From the NCBI GenBank assembly GCA_905479845.1, contig CAJQOB010000143.1:1-7916 (forward strand): a stretch of 7,916 nt of DNA, read 5' to 3'. The DNA comes from an uncultured Flavobacteriales bacterium. Its GTDB lineage: Bacteria > Bacteroidota > Bacteroidia > Flavobacteriales_D > Crocinitomicaceae. Below are positions 1 through 7,001 of the stretch, piece by piece; position 1 is the stretch's first letter, and the number at the start of each line of letters is the position of its first letter. A program made the translations under genes and the position numbers. The notes below the pieces were generated by a model, which saw only the letters and a program-made list of their open reading frames with translations, had not been told where the DNA came from and ran no database searches.

Positions 1-389
1 GCTTCATTGAATAATTTGATAGCGAGTTGTGGTTCACTAAAGTGGATGAAAGCTAGACCTAACTCCATTTTTGCAAGCGCGATTTCGGGATTGTTGTTGC
101 GGAATTCAGCCATTTTAAGTCCATCAGAATATAGTTTGAAAGCTTCCGTTTCATTTTTCTGCATGGTTTCAATAGACCCTCTGGCTCTTAGGAAAAAGTC
201 ATAATGATCATTGTAGAAAGTTTTGTTTGTCTTCCTAATTGAATCAATAAATGTGTTGAGCGTTTCTGAGTCGGATTGACCGATTAATACTTCAACTTGA
301 TTCAAAGTTGAGTCCTTCCACGTGTAATACTGAGCATGTACAGTAAGGGAGATGAGAGTTGTAAAAAGGAGAAGTAATCGTAGTGACAT
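1..389 (-). CDS. Secreted TPR-like protein, 3' part outside the window
   Basis: Read from the ATG at 387-389, the minus strand is open to the window edge for 129 complete codons. The N-terminus is a clear Sec signal peptide: Met-Ser-Leu-Arg, then a leucine-rich core (residues 4-17), then V-H-A-Q. Cleavage is likely after Ala19, leaving an N-terminal Gln as is common in Bacteroidota exported proteins. The mature part is helical and has two TPR-like stretches, roughly residues 62-95 and 101 onwards, with the pattern LGLAFIHFSEPQLAIKLFNE at 110-129. The gene diverges from dnaE. The role cannot be told from this part. In this phylum, proteins that begin this way often continue into a transmembrane helix and an HTH or histidine-kinase domain, but that is inference only. 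No clear promoter was seen on the minus strand. Confidence 0.75.
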   Translation of the reverse strand, partial: MSLRLLLLFTTLISLTVHAQYYTWKDSTLNQVEVLIGQSDSETLNTFIDSIRKTNKTFYNDHYDFFLRARGSIETMQKNETEAFKLYSDGLKMAEFRNNNPEIALAKMELGLAFIHFSEPQLAIKLFNE

Positions 390-516
390 TCAAGCAACTA
401 TTTGTTGACGGATTTCATAGAAATAAGTTATAGCAAATTGAAGATACAATATTAATTCAGTTTTGAGTATGAATCCTCGTTTAACTTCCCCAATTGGATG
501 TTTAAATGAAAATTTA

Positions 517-541
517 AGCTAATTATCACGTGAAATTAGCT
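517..541. promoter_or_regulatory. Nested palindrome in the divergent intergenic region
   Basis: Two perfect 8-base arms, AGCTAATT (517-524) and AATTAGCT (534-541), enclose a 9-base centre that contains a second perfect palindrome, TCACGTGA (526-533). No T-run follows on either side, so an intrinsic terminator is unlikely. The position between two divergent genes suits a protein-binding site for either one. The binding protein is unknown. Confidence 0.45.
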
Positions 542-577
542 GTGAATGAGATGTGTAATAATAAAAAAGAAAACAAC

Positions 578-604
578 GATTAAATTCTAATCATTTTTTG
601 ATTA
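578..604. promoter_or_regulatory. Three alternating GATTA half-sites, candidate operator of dnaE
   Basis: GATTA (578-582), TAATC (588-592) and GATTA (600-604) alternate in orientation at roughly one helical turn. The right pair forms the dyad TAATCA-N5-TGATTA (588-604). It extends outward through ATT/AAT to 584-608 with one mismatch per arm. The element ends 8 bases before the promoter-like TACGTTTG, where a repressor could block RNA polymerase. A LexA-, UmuD- or XRE-type regulator is conceivable for a DNA-repair cassette, but the sequence does not name one. Confidence 0.45.
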
Positions 605-612
605 AAATATAG

Positions 613-620
613 TACGTTTG
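613..620 (+). promoter_or_regulatory. Bacteroidota-type -7 promoter element for dnaE
   Basis: TACGTTTG matches the Bacteroidota -7 consensus TAnnTTTG exactly and lies 32 bases before the dnaE ATG. The nearest upstream TTTG (597-600) leaves a 12-base spacer, shorter than the usual roughly 17-23, so the -33 element is weak or absent. That would fit a regulated promoter. There is no Shine-Dalgarno site before the start, which is normal for this phylum. Confidence 0.45.
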
Positions 621-652
621 TTTCTCAACCTCATAAGAATATATCAGATAAT

Positions 653-3600
653 ATGTATTTGAATACGCACACGTATTACAGTTTGCGTTATGGGGTTTTT
701 GACGCTCATACGCTCGTGAAATTAGCGCAAGAAAATGGAATCACATCTCTTGCGCTAACGGATATAAATACCACCTCGGCGTGTATGAATTTTATTCGAG
801 AGGCACGGAAGTGTGGTGTAAAGCCGGTAGTTGGTGTAGATGTCAGAAGTGGCGTTCAGCAACGATTTATTTTGATAGCAAAAAACAACGATGGATTCCA
901 ACGAATCAATCACTACCTAACCACTATTTTGCTGGAAGAGGAAGCTGAGCTTTACACTGCTCCCGAATTAAAAAATGTTTGGACAATTTATCCTTATGTC
1001 AAAGGTGAAAAACGAACACTACGTGAAAATGAATTTATAGGGGTGAGACCTGAGAACATTCCAAGTATTCGACTTCAAAAATGTACAACGGATAAAATGG
1101 TCATTTTGCAACCTGCTACCTTTCGATCAAAGAAAGATTTCAATGCGCACCGTTTACTTCGTGCCATAGATTTAAATACGCTATTGAGCAAGTTGCCAAC
1201 TACTGAGCAAGCGCTACCGAGTGATCAAATGTTGCCGCTCGAGCGCTTGATTCAGTTGTTTGAAGGCTACCCAGAAATTATTCGAAATACTCAACGAATT
1301 TTAGAGGAAAGCAGCATCGACTTTGATTTGTCCGATGATAAAGAACCTCAGAATCAAAAAACTTACACGGGTTCAGAAGAGGAAGACATGGAGTTGCTAT
1401 TAAAACTCTGCAAAAAAGGGCTCAAATACCGCTATCCATTTTCTACAGAGGCAATTTTTGAACGCATTAGCCGTGAACTTGATACGATCAAAAAAATGGG
1501 ATTTGTTTCCTATTTCTTGATGAATTGGGACATTGTAAATTATGCTCGATCCAAAGGGTATTTCTACGTTGGTCGGGGAAGTGGAGCGAACAGCGTTGTA
1601 GCTTATTTACTCAGAATTACAGATGTCGATCCGATAGAACTCGACCTTTATTTCGAGCGTTTCATTAATTTGTATCGGAAGAATCCACCCGATTTTGATA
1701 TTGATTTTTCATGGAAGGATAGAGATGATGTAACACGTTATATGTTTGAACGATTCAAACACGTAGCGCTTGTTGCGACTTACAATACCTTCCAACGAAA
1801 GGCTGTTTTGCGCGAACTCGGAAAGGTGTTCGGTTTACCCAAGGAAGAAATTGATTTATTGACCAAGGATCGACTTCATCCTTCACAACGATCGCACTTG
1901 ACGGATCTTGTGGTTAAGTATGCACACTACATTCATGGTTTTCCAAGTCATTTGAGTGTTCATGCGAGTGGAATTGTAATCTCAGAAAAGCCAATTCATC
2001 ATTTCTCTGCGACATTTTTTCCTCCAAAAGGTTATCCAACGCTGCAGTTTGACATGCACGTAGCTGAGGATGTTGGACTTTACAAGTTCGATATTTTGAG
2101 TCAACGTGGGTTGGGAAAGATCAAGGATACACTTCAGATTATCAGTTACAATCGACCGAATCAAAGTGAAATTGACATTCACAACATGCGCCAGTTTAAA
2201 AGCGATGAGCGAATCAAAAAAATGCTCCGAGAAGCAAATGCAATCGGTTGTTTTTATGTGGAATCTCCAGCTATGAGAATGCTGCTCCGTAAGCTGCAGG
2301 TGGATGATTACCTTGGGTTGATTGCTGCGAGCTCAGTCATTCGTCCTGGTGTTGCCAAATCAGGAATGATGAATGAGTACATCAAGCGTTTTCGACATCC
2401 AGAACGAAGGGAAGATGCTAATCCTGTTTTGCTGGAACTCATGCCTGAAACGTTTGGGGTGATGGTCTATCAAGAAGATGTCATCAAAGTGGCGTATCAT
2501 TTCGCTGGGTTGACACTCGGTGAAGCGGATAAAATGCGACGTGGAATGTCTGGGAAGTTCCGATCGAGAGAAGAATTTCAAGCTGTTAAGAATAAATTCT
2601 TCAAAAATTGCATTGAAACCAAAGGACATTCTCCAGAACTGACAGCAGAGGTGTGGCGACAAACGGAAAGCTTTGCTGGCTATGCTTTTGCGAAAGGACA
2701 TTCCGCTTCGTACGCTGTTGAAAGTTATCAGTGTTTGTTTTTGAAGGCCTACTTTCCGCTTGAATTCATGGTGGCAACAATTAATAATTATGGAGGATTT
2801 TACAGTACGGAACTCTACATTCATGAAGCACGAAAATTTGGAGGGATTGTCTTCCCTCCTTGTGTGAATAGCAGTCAGTTGATGACCACTATTTCAGCAA
2901 ATAAAATTTATTTGGGATTTCATCTCATTAAGTCGTTTGATAGCCAAATGGGAAAGAAGATTACCGTGGAACGCATTCAAAACGGGTCGTTTAAAGACTT
3001 GAATGATTTCCTGGAACGGATTCCCATTGGCATTGAACAACTTATTTTACTTATGCGTATGGATGCTTTTCGATTTACAGGAAAAAATAAACGGACATTG
3101 CTGTGGGAAGCACACTTGAAAGTCAATAAATCAAGAAGCCCGATATCACCTCGTGATTTATTTCGATTTGCTCCAAATGAGTATGAGATCCCAGCACTTT
3201 CTCACTCAAAGGAAGAAGCAATTTTTGATCATATGGAGCTATTAAATTTCCCGCTTTTTAGCCCATTCACTATTGTTCGACCTGATCCCACACCCTTCAT
3301 TTTGGCGAAAGATTTGCATCGCTACGAAAATCAAAATGTATGGATTAAGGGGTATTTGATTCACGCTAAAAAGACAACTACCTCTAAAGGGGAACGCATG
3401 TTTTTCGGGACGCTTTTGGACGAAGAAGGGGAGTGGCTCGATACAATTCACTTCCCACAAATCGCGGCACAATTTCCCTTTCGGGGGAGGGGTGTCTACA
3501 AGGTATACGGAACCGTTTTAATGGAATACGATTGCACCAATATCCAAGCTATTTCGATGGAAAAGATGAGTATCATTGAAGATCCACGCTATTCAGAAGT

Positions 3601-3721
3601 GAAAGAAGAAAAAGCAAATGGTGTCGTTACTACCAATCGAAGGACGCACCAATGGAGCCGTTCGAATATTGCGCAAGCAGAGATGAAGGCTAGAAAGGAA
3701 ACTCAGACGTCGGCTTCGTAG
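653..3721 (+). CDS. dnaE: DNA polymerase III alpha subunit, short DnaE paralogue (probable translesion type)
   Basis: C-family DNA polymerase of 1022 aa, shorter than the usual replicative DnaE (about 1150 aa or more), as in DnaE copies paired with Y-family polymerases. Order of domains: PHP (from residue 1, with NTHTYYSLRYG and ALTDINTT), palm with GRGSGANS (308-315) and PPDFDIDF (345-352), a third catalytic Asp480 in YKFDIL, fingers with GYAFAKGHSASYA (676-688), helix-hairpin-helix region (about 752-820), and OB fold (about 895-965). By comparison with E. coli D401, D403 and D555, the catalytic triad Asp349, Asp351 and Asp480 is intact. PHP metal ligands are degenerate (Asn4 and Ile38 where His is expected), so proofreading by this domain is unlikely. 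A possible clamp-binding segment, PRDLFRF (833-839), precedes the OB fold. The charged tail after about 985 looks disordered. The ATG fits the family N-terminus. dinB follows after 174 bases. Confidence 0.93.
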   Translation: MYLNTHTYYSLRYGVFDAHTLVKLAQENGITSLALTDINTTSACMNFIREARKCGVKPVVGVDVRSGVQQRFILIAKNNDGFQRINHYLTTILLEEEAELYTAPELKNVWTIYPYVKGEKRTLRENEFIGVRPENIPSIRLQKCTTDKMVILQPATFRSKKDFNAHRLLRAIDLNTLLSKLPTTEQALPSDQMLPLERLIQLFEGYPEIIRNTQRILEESSIDFDLSDDKEPQNQKTYTGSEEEDMELLLKLCKKGLKYRYPFSTEAIFERISRELDTIKKMGFVSYFLMNWDIVNYARSKGYFYVGRGSGANSVVAYLLRITDVDPIELDLYFERFINLYRKNPPDFDIDFSWKDRDDVTRYMFERFKHVALVATYNTFQRKAVLRELGKVFGLPKEEIDLLTKDRLHPSQRSHLTDLVVKYAHYIHGFPSHLSVHASGIVISEKPIHHFSATFFPPKGYPTLQFDMHVAEDVGLYKFDILSQRGLGKIKDTLQIISYNRPNQSEIDIHNMRQFKSDERIKKMLREANAIGCFYVESPAMRMLLRKLQVDDYLGLIAASSVIRPGVAKSGMMNEYIKRFRHPERREDANPVLLELMPETFGVMVYQEDVIKVAYHFAGLTLGEADKMRRGMSGKFRSREEFQAVKNKFFKNCIETKGHSPELTAEVWRQTESFAGYAFAKGHSASYAVESYQCLFLKAYFPLEFMVATINNYGGFYSTELYIHEARKFGGIVFPPCVNSSQLMTTISANKIYLGFHLIKSFDSQMGKKITVERIQNGSFKDLNDFLERIPIGIEQLILLMRMDAFRFTGKNKRTLLWEAHLKVNKSRSPISPRDLFRFAPNEYEIPALSHSKEEAIFDHMELLNFPLFSPFTIVRPDPTPFILAKDLHRYENQNVWIKGYLIHAKKTTTSKGERMFFGTLLDEEGEWLDTIHFPQIAAQFPFRGRGVYKVYGTVLMEYDCTNIQAISMEKMSIIEDPRYSEVKEEKANGVVTTNRRTHQWSRSNIAQAEMKARKETQTSAS

Positions 3722-3735
3722 ATGTCGGGGTTCGG

Positions 3736-3815
3736 CACTTCGACAAGCTCAGTGACCTCTCACCCCTCATTTAACTACTAAAAACCAAGGGGACTGGCTG
3801 AGCGAAGTCGAATTC
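3736..3815. repeat. REP-like imperfect inverted repeat between dnaE and dinB
   Basis: The left arm has CACTTCGACAAGCTCAGTG (3736-3754) and the right arm has CTGAGCGAAGTCGAA (3798-3812), its approximate inverse. TTCGAC pairs with GTCGAA and GCTCAG with CTGAGC around a small internal mismatch. Segments with the cores CTTCGAC and CTCAG recur between genes in many Bacteroidota genomes (from memory, not checked here). The element begins about 15 bases after the dnaE stop. It could form a hairpin that protects or attenuates the transcript between the two polymerase genes. It is richer in G and C than the surrounding DNA. Confidence 0.55.
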
Positions 3816-3895
3816 AGAAGCCCATACTCTCAACTTCAATCCAAAGGCGCAGCCGTGTCTAATAATCCAACACACAACGTAAAAAACTCCCAATA

Positions 3896-5101
3896 ATGAG
3901 ATCAATAGTACACATGGACCTTGACACTTTTTTCGTCTCCTGCGAGCGATTAATTGATAGTCGTTTAAATGGTCGGCCTGTCATGATTGGTGGAACCTCC
4001 GACCGCGGAGTCGTTGCTGCATGCAGTTACGAAGCACGGAAATTTGGTGTTCATTCTGCAATGCCTATGCGAATGGCAAAACAACTTTGTCCCGAGGCAA
4101 TTATCTTGCGCGGAAATTCAGGGATTTACACGAAATTTTCAAAAACAGTCACTGATATTATCAAAGAATCGGTTCCTCTGTACGAGAAAACATCTGTAGA
4201 TGAATTTTACATCGATTTAACAGGAATGGATCGATTTTATGGCTGCCATCAGTTTGCTAGGGAGCTGAGAGAACGCATCATTAAAGAGAGTGGCCTTCCG
4301 ATTTCCTTTGGTTTATCGATCAATAAAACGGTCTCAAAAATTGCAACTGGTGAGGTGAAACCCAACAATCAAATCATGATAGAAAATGGAACGGAAAAAC
4401 CCTTTCTGGCTCCTTTGTCAGTGAAGAAAATCCCCATGGTGGGCGATCGGACCTACCGAATGTTGTGCGATTTAGGAGTCAAGAAAATTGAGTCCGTTCA
4501 GGAAATGCCAATCGAAGTGATGGAACGCGTATTTGGTAAGAACGGAACAGCAATTTGGAGAAAGGCAAATGGAATTGACAACTCTCCTGTTGTTCAGTAC
4601 CACGAACGCAAATCAATTTCTACCGAGCGCACATTTGATCGTGATACAATAGACGTCGATAAACTGAAAGGCATCATGGTGGCCATGGCGGAGAATCTTG
4701 TTTTTCAACTCCGACGAGCAAATAAATTGACGGCTTGCATCACGGTCAAAATTCGTTATTCTGATTTTCAGACGTATACTCTTCAGAAGAAAATCCCTTA
4801 CAGCGCAGCGGATCACACGATCATTCCCATTGTTTTAGAATTGTATGAGCGATTGTACAGTCGCCGTGTTTTGGTGCGATTGATAGGTGTTCGTTACAGT
4901 CACATTGTGGAAGGAGCGCATCAAATTACCTTGTTTGAAGATCCCAATATTTTGGCCTTGTACCAAGCGATGGATAATATTCGAAAGCAATATGGGGATC
5001 GCGCCATCATGAAAGCATCGGGCATGCAAGCGAAAAGTATTAGCCGCTGGAATCCGTTTAATGGTGAGCCACCGCCGCTGTTGGCAAATAGGAGGAGGTA
5101 A
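3896..5101 (+). CDS. dinB: DNA polymerase IV (Y-family translesion polymerase)
   Basis: Y-family polymerase of 401 aa that copies past damaged bases without proofreading. The N-terminus HMDLDTFFVSCE carries catalytic Asp8 and the steric-gate Phe13 at the same positions as E. coli Pol IV. S-V-D-E (100-103) supplies the second pair of catalytic carboxylates, Asp102 and Glu103. YEARKFGVHSAMP (45-57) is the usual fingers motif. Helix-hairpin-helix segments follow at about 175-225, then the little-finger domain at about 240-340. QITLF (343-347) is a textbook beta-clamp-binding motif, and about 50 further residues follow it. All active-site residues are present, so this is not a dead ImuB-type protein. 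It lies downstream of dnaE on the same strand, but the 174-base gap holds a repeat. No separate promoter was recognised, so co-transcription is likely but unproven. Confidence 0.95.
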   Translation: MRSIVHMDLDTFFVSCERLIDSRLNGRPVMIGGTSDRGVVAACSYEARKFGVHSAMPMRMAKQLCPEAIILRGNSGIYTKFSKTVTDIIKESVPLYEKTSVDEFYIDLTGMDRFYGCHQFARELRERIIKESGLPISFGLSINKTVSKIATGEVKPNNQIMIENGTEKPFLAPLSVKKIPMVGDRTYRMLCDLGVKKIESVQEMPIEVMERVFGKNGTAIWRKANGIDNSPVVQYHERKSISTERTFDRDTIDVDKLKGIMVAMAENLVFQLRRANKLTACITVKIRYSDFQTYTLQKKIPYSAADHTIIPIVLELYERLYSRRVLVRLIGVRYSHIVEGAHQITLFEDPNILALYQAMDNIRKQYGDRAIMKASGMQAKSISRWNPFNGEPPPLLANRRR

Positions 5102-5148
5102 GAATTCAAAAATATCCTTAACTTTTCACCGTTAAGCCTAAAAAGAAA

Positions 5149-5562
5149 ATGTCAACGATCACCATCACAAAAGATAAATCGACACTCGATCTGCCCATGA
5201 TCATCGCCTATCTTCAGAACAGTTATTGGGCGAAGACGCGATCAGTGGAAACGATTAATAAAAGCATTGAGCATTCGATGTGCTTTGGAATATACTTAGA
5301 CGATAAACAAATTGGTTTCACCCGAGTGGTGAGCGATAGATCAGTTTTTGCCTATCTAATGGATGTTTTCATTTTGGATGAATTCCAAGGAAACGGCTAT
5401 GGGAAAGAATTGATGCATGCCATCATGAATGATCCAGATTTAGTTGATGTGGAAAATTGGTTCCTCAGAACAATGGATGCCCAAGGCTTGTACCAACAGT
5501 TTGGATTTACAGAATTAGAGTTCCCAGAGCGAACGATGGCAAAACGAAATTTCATAATATGA
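5149..5562 (+). CDS. GNAT family N-acetyltransferase
   Basis: Small single-domain GNAT of 137 aa, which would transfer an acetyl group from acetyl-CoA to an unknown amine. The acetyl-CoA pyrophosphate loop is Q-G-N-G-Y-G (80-85) in the context DVFILDEFQGNGYGKELM. The C-terminal part has D-A-Q-G-L-Y (110-115) followed by FGF, the usual motif B end in which Tyr serves as general acid in many members. The start at 5149 lies 47 bases after the dinB stop. The gene overlaps the next one by ATGA, so the two are probably translated together. The 47-base gap has only a small hairpin (CTTAAC at 5117-5122 with GTTAAG at 5131-5136) and no T-run, so read-through from dinB is possible. The substrate cannot be told from the sequence. 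Confidence 0.88.
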   Translation: MSTITITKDKSTLDLPMIIAYLQNSYWAKTRSVETINKSIEHSMCFGIYLDDKQIGFTRVVSDRSVFAYLMDVFILDEFQGNGYGKELMHAIMNDPDLVDVENWFLRTMDAQGLYQQFGFTELEFPERTMAKRNFII

Positions 5563-6158
5563 AAAGACTTGATTTCTTTCGCAATTACACCCTCGAAAAC
5601 GACCGAGTTTTACTTCGACCACTACAACCGGAAGATTTTCATGCCCTTGAGGAGTTCGCAATAAATGAGCCGACACTATGGGAGTACTCTTTGCTTTCCG
5701 CTGGTGGATCTGACAATATGAAAAAGTACATGGACGCAGCTTTCTCCGCACGGAAGCGAGGGACTGCATATCCATTCATTGTCTTCGATAAGAGAACGAA
5801 CAAATATGTGGGAAGTACGCGTTTCTACGATTACCAACGCCAACACAATACGGTGCAATTGGGATATACTTGGTATTGCAAAGCTGCACAAGGAACAGGT
5901 GTCAATAAAAACTGCAAGTTCCTTTTACTTCAGTTCGCTTTCGAAGAGTTAGGACTGGACCGTGTAGAATTTCGGGCAGACAACGGTAACGAACGAAGTA
6001 TAGCCGCGATGAAAAGCATCGGTTGTAAAGTTGAAGGTGTTTTGCGCAGTAACTGGGTGAGCCCGACAGGACGAAGAGATAGCATTATCATGAGTATTCT
6101 TCAAGATGAATGGAACTCTGAGTTAAAAGAACAATTGAGAGCGAAGATAAAATACTAA
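5559..6158 (+). CDS. RimJ/RimL-type GNAT N-acetyltransferase
   Basis: GNAT of the COG1670 (RimJ/RimL-like) type, 199 aa. The N-terminus has the typical R-V-L-L-R-P-L-Q-P-E-D-F strand (16-27). The acetyl-CoA loop is Q-G-T-G-V-N (111-116). Its Asn, where many GNATs have Gly, is normal in the GTGxN subfamily. Later motifs are RVEFRADNGNERSIAAMKSI (135-154), V-E-G-V-L-R (158-163) and RRDSIIMSIL (172-181), in the expected order. The start is the ATG at 5559, which overlaps the stop of the upstream GNAT. An earlier in-frame start at 5457 would add 34 residues unlike the family and overlap the neighbour heavily. RimJ and RimL acetylate ribosomal protein N-termini, but most members act on other substrates, so no specific target is assigned. 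Confidence 0.9.
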   Translation: MKRLDFFRNYTLENDRVLLRPLQPEDFHALEEFAINEPTLWEYSLLSAGGSDNMKKYMDAAFSARKRGTAYPFIVFDKRTNKYVGSTRFYDYQRQHNTVQLGYTWYCKAAQGTGVNKNCKFLLLQFAFEELGLDRVEFRADNGNERSIAAMKSIGCKVEGVLRSNWVSPTGRRDSIIMSILQDEWNSELKEQLRAKIKY

Positions 6159-6174
6159 GTTTTTGAATTATTAT

Positions 6175-6194
6175 ACAATCCAACACCGCCGAAG
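6175..6194. repeat. Exact 20-bp direct repeat, copy 1
   Basis: ACAATCCAACACCGCCGAAG occurs here in the convergent gap between the second GNAT and msrA, and again at 7002-7021 beyond the other end of msrA, in the same orientation. Its ATCCAACA core is also found at 3865-3872 (before dinB), 6997-7004 and 7042-7049. It is not an inverted repeat, so it is not a terminator hairpin. Confidence 0.6.
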
Positions 6195-6236
6195 AAGAAA
6201 AAGCACAGCTTTTGATTTCCAGCGAAGCTGATCCAA

Positions 6237-6872
6237 CTACTTCAAAACCTCCGGCATCTTCGCTTTAAACGCATTCAACCTCGGAATAGAAACCGCTCTA
6301 ACATACGATTGATTCGGATGATTTCTTTCATAATCTTGGTGGTAATCCTCGGCAATCCAGAAAACATCCAAAGGAGTAACTTCCGTCGTTACCCTGGTTC
6401 CGTTTGATCGAAGTTTTTTGATCGCTGCCTTGGCAATTTTTCGTTCTTCATCCGTTTCGTAGAAGATCGCTGAGCGGTACTGTGTTCCAGAATCTGGACC
6501 TTGACGATTAAGCGTCGATGGGTCATGCGAGTTGAAGAATACATCAACCAACGTCTCATAGGATACAATGCTCGAATCGTAATACACCTTTACTGATTCA
6601 GCGTGACCACTACGTCCAGTGCAAATCTCTTCGTACGTTGGATTCTTGGAAGCGCCACCAGAATATCCAGATTCGGCTTCTTGAACTCCTTTCACTGATT
6701 CGAATACAGCTTCAACACACCAGAAACAACCACTTGCGAAATATGCTGTTTGAAGAGAGTCTAAATCCTGATTCATCTCTGAGGAGTTAGAATCATGGTC
6801 TGAATTGTGTGTGTCCGTTTGCGCGCAAGACATCATCGAAATACTGATGAGGAGAATCGTGAGAAGTTTCAT
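6237..6872 (-). CDS. msrA: Peptide-methionine (S)-S-oxide reductase MsrA, probable lipoprotein
   Basis: MsrA reduces the S form of methionine sulfoxide in proteins. The protein is 211 aa, longer than a minimal cytoplasmic MsrA because of an N-terminal export segment. Residues 1-15 form a hydrophobic signal ending M-M-S before Cys16, a lipobox-like site, and a polar Asn/Ser/Asp-rich linker follows to about residue 38. The catalytic motif G-C-F-W-C (48-52) places the nucleophile at Cys49. The companion motifs are CTGRSGHAE (84-92), DSGTQYRSAIFY (127-138) and EDYHQDY (175-181). No C-terminal resolving Cys is present, so Cys52 or Cys84 may take part in recycling. Export would place it in the periplasm or on the outer membrane, repairing envelope proteins. 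It converges on the GNAT pair and is flanked by two copies of a 20-bp repeat. Confidence 0.95.
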   Translation of the reverse strand: MKLLTILLISISMMSCAQTDTHNSDHDSNSSEMNQDLDSLQTAYFASGCFWCVEAVFESVKGVQEAESGYSGGASKNPTYEEICTGRSGHAESVKVYYDSSIVSYETLVDVFFNSHDPSTLNRQGPDSGTQYRSAIFYETDEERKIAKAAIKKLRSNGTRVTTEVTPLDVFWIAEDYHQDYERNHPNQSYVRAVSIPRLNAFKAKMPEVLK

Positions 6873-7001
6873 AATAAATGTGTTTTTAACTTAGTTCGAT
6901 AGCTCGTCGATATTCTTACAAGCGTTTTCAGAAGAAATGTTAAAGTGGTTTATTGGATTCGTTTTGCACTTCGATTCATTTCTGATTTTAGATGTCATCC
7001 A

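Noticed and set aside
7..204. 65-codon plus-strand reading frame
   Set aside because: It lies opposite the minus-strand gene that has a signal peptide and TPR-like pattern, and its own translation resembles no protein family.
2360..2824. 154-codon minus-strand reading frame
   Set aside because: It lies wholly inside dnaE opposite conserved polymerase motifs and its product is Cys/His/Phe-rich, as expected of an antisense shadow.
3722..3781. 19-codon mini-ORF starting right after the dnaE stop
   Set aside because: It is Ser/Thr-rich, falls inside the REP-like repeat, and has no family likeness or initiation signal.
5093..5099. AGGAGGT, a perfect Shine-Dalgarno-like sequence
   Set aside because: It is formed by the last Arg codons and stop of dinB, lies about 50 bases before the next ATG, and Bacteroidota make little use of such sites.
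5117..5136. Hairpin CTTAAC/GTTAAG between dinB and the first GNAT as a terminator
   Set aside because: It has only six AT-rich pairs and no following T-run, and may be chance in AT-rich DNA.
5457..5558. Earlier in-frame start for the second GNAT
   Set aside because: The added 34 residues are the first GNAT's codons read in another frame and do not match the family. The ATGA overlap at 5559 is the better start.
6206..6230. Stem CAGCTT/AAGCTG in the convergent gap as a terminator
   Set aside because: The six-pair stem has a 13-base loop and no T-run on either strand, so it is too weak to call.
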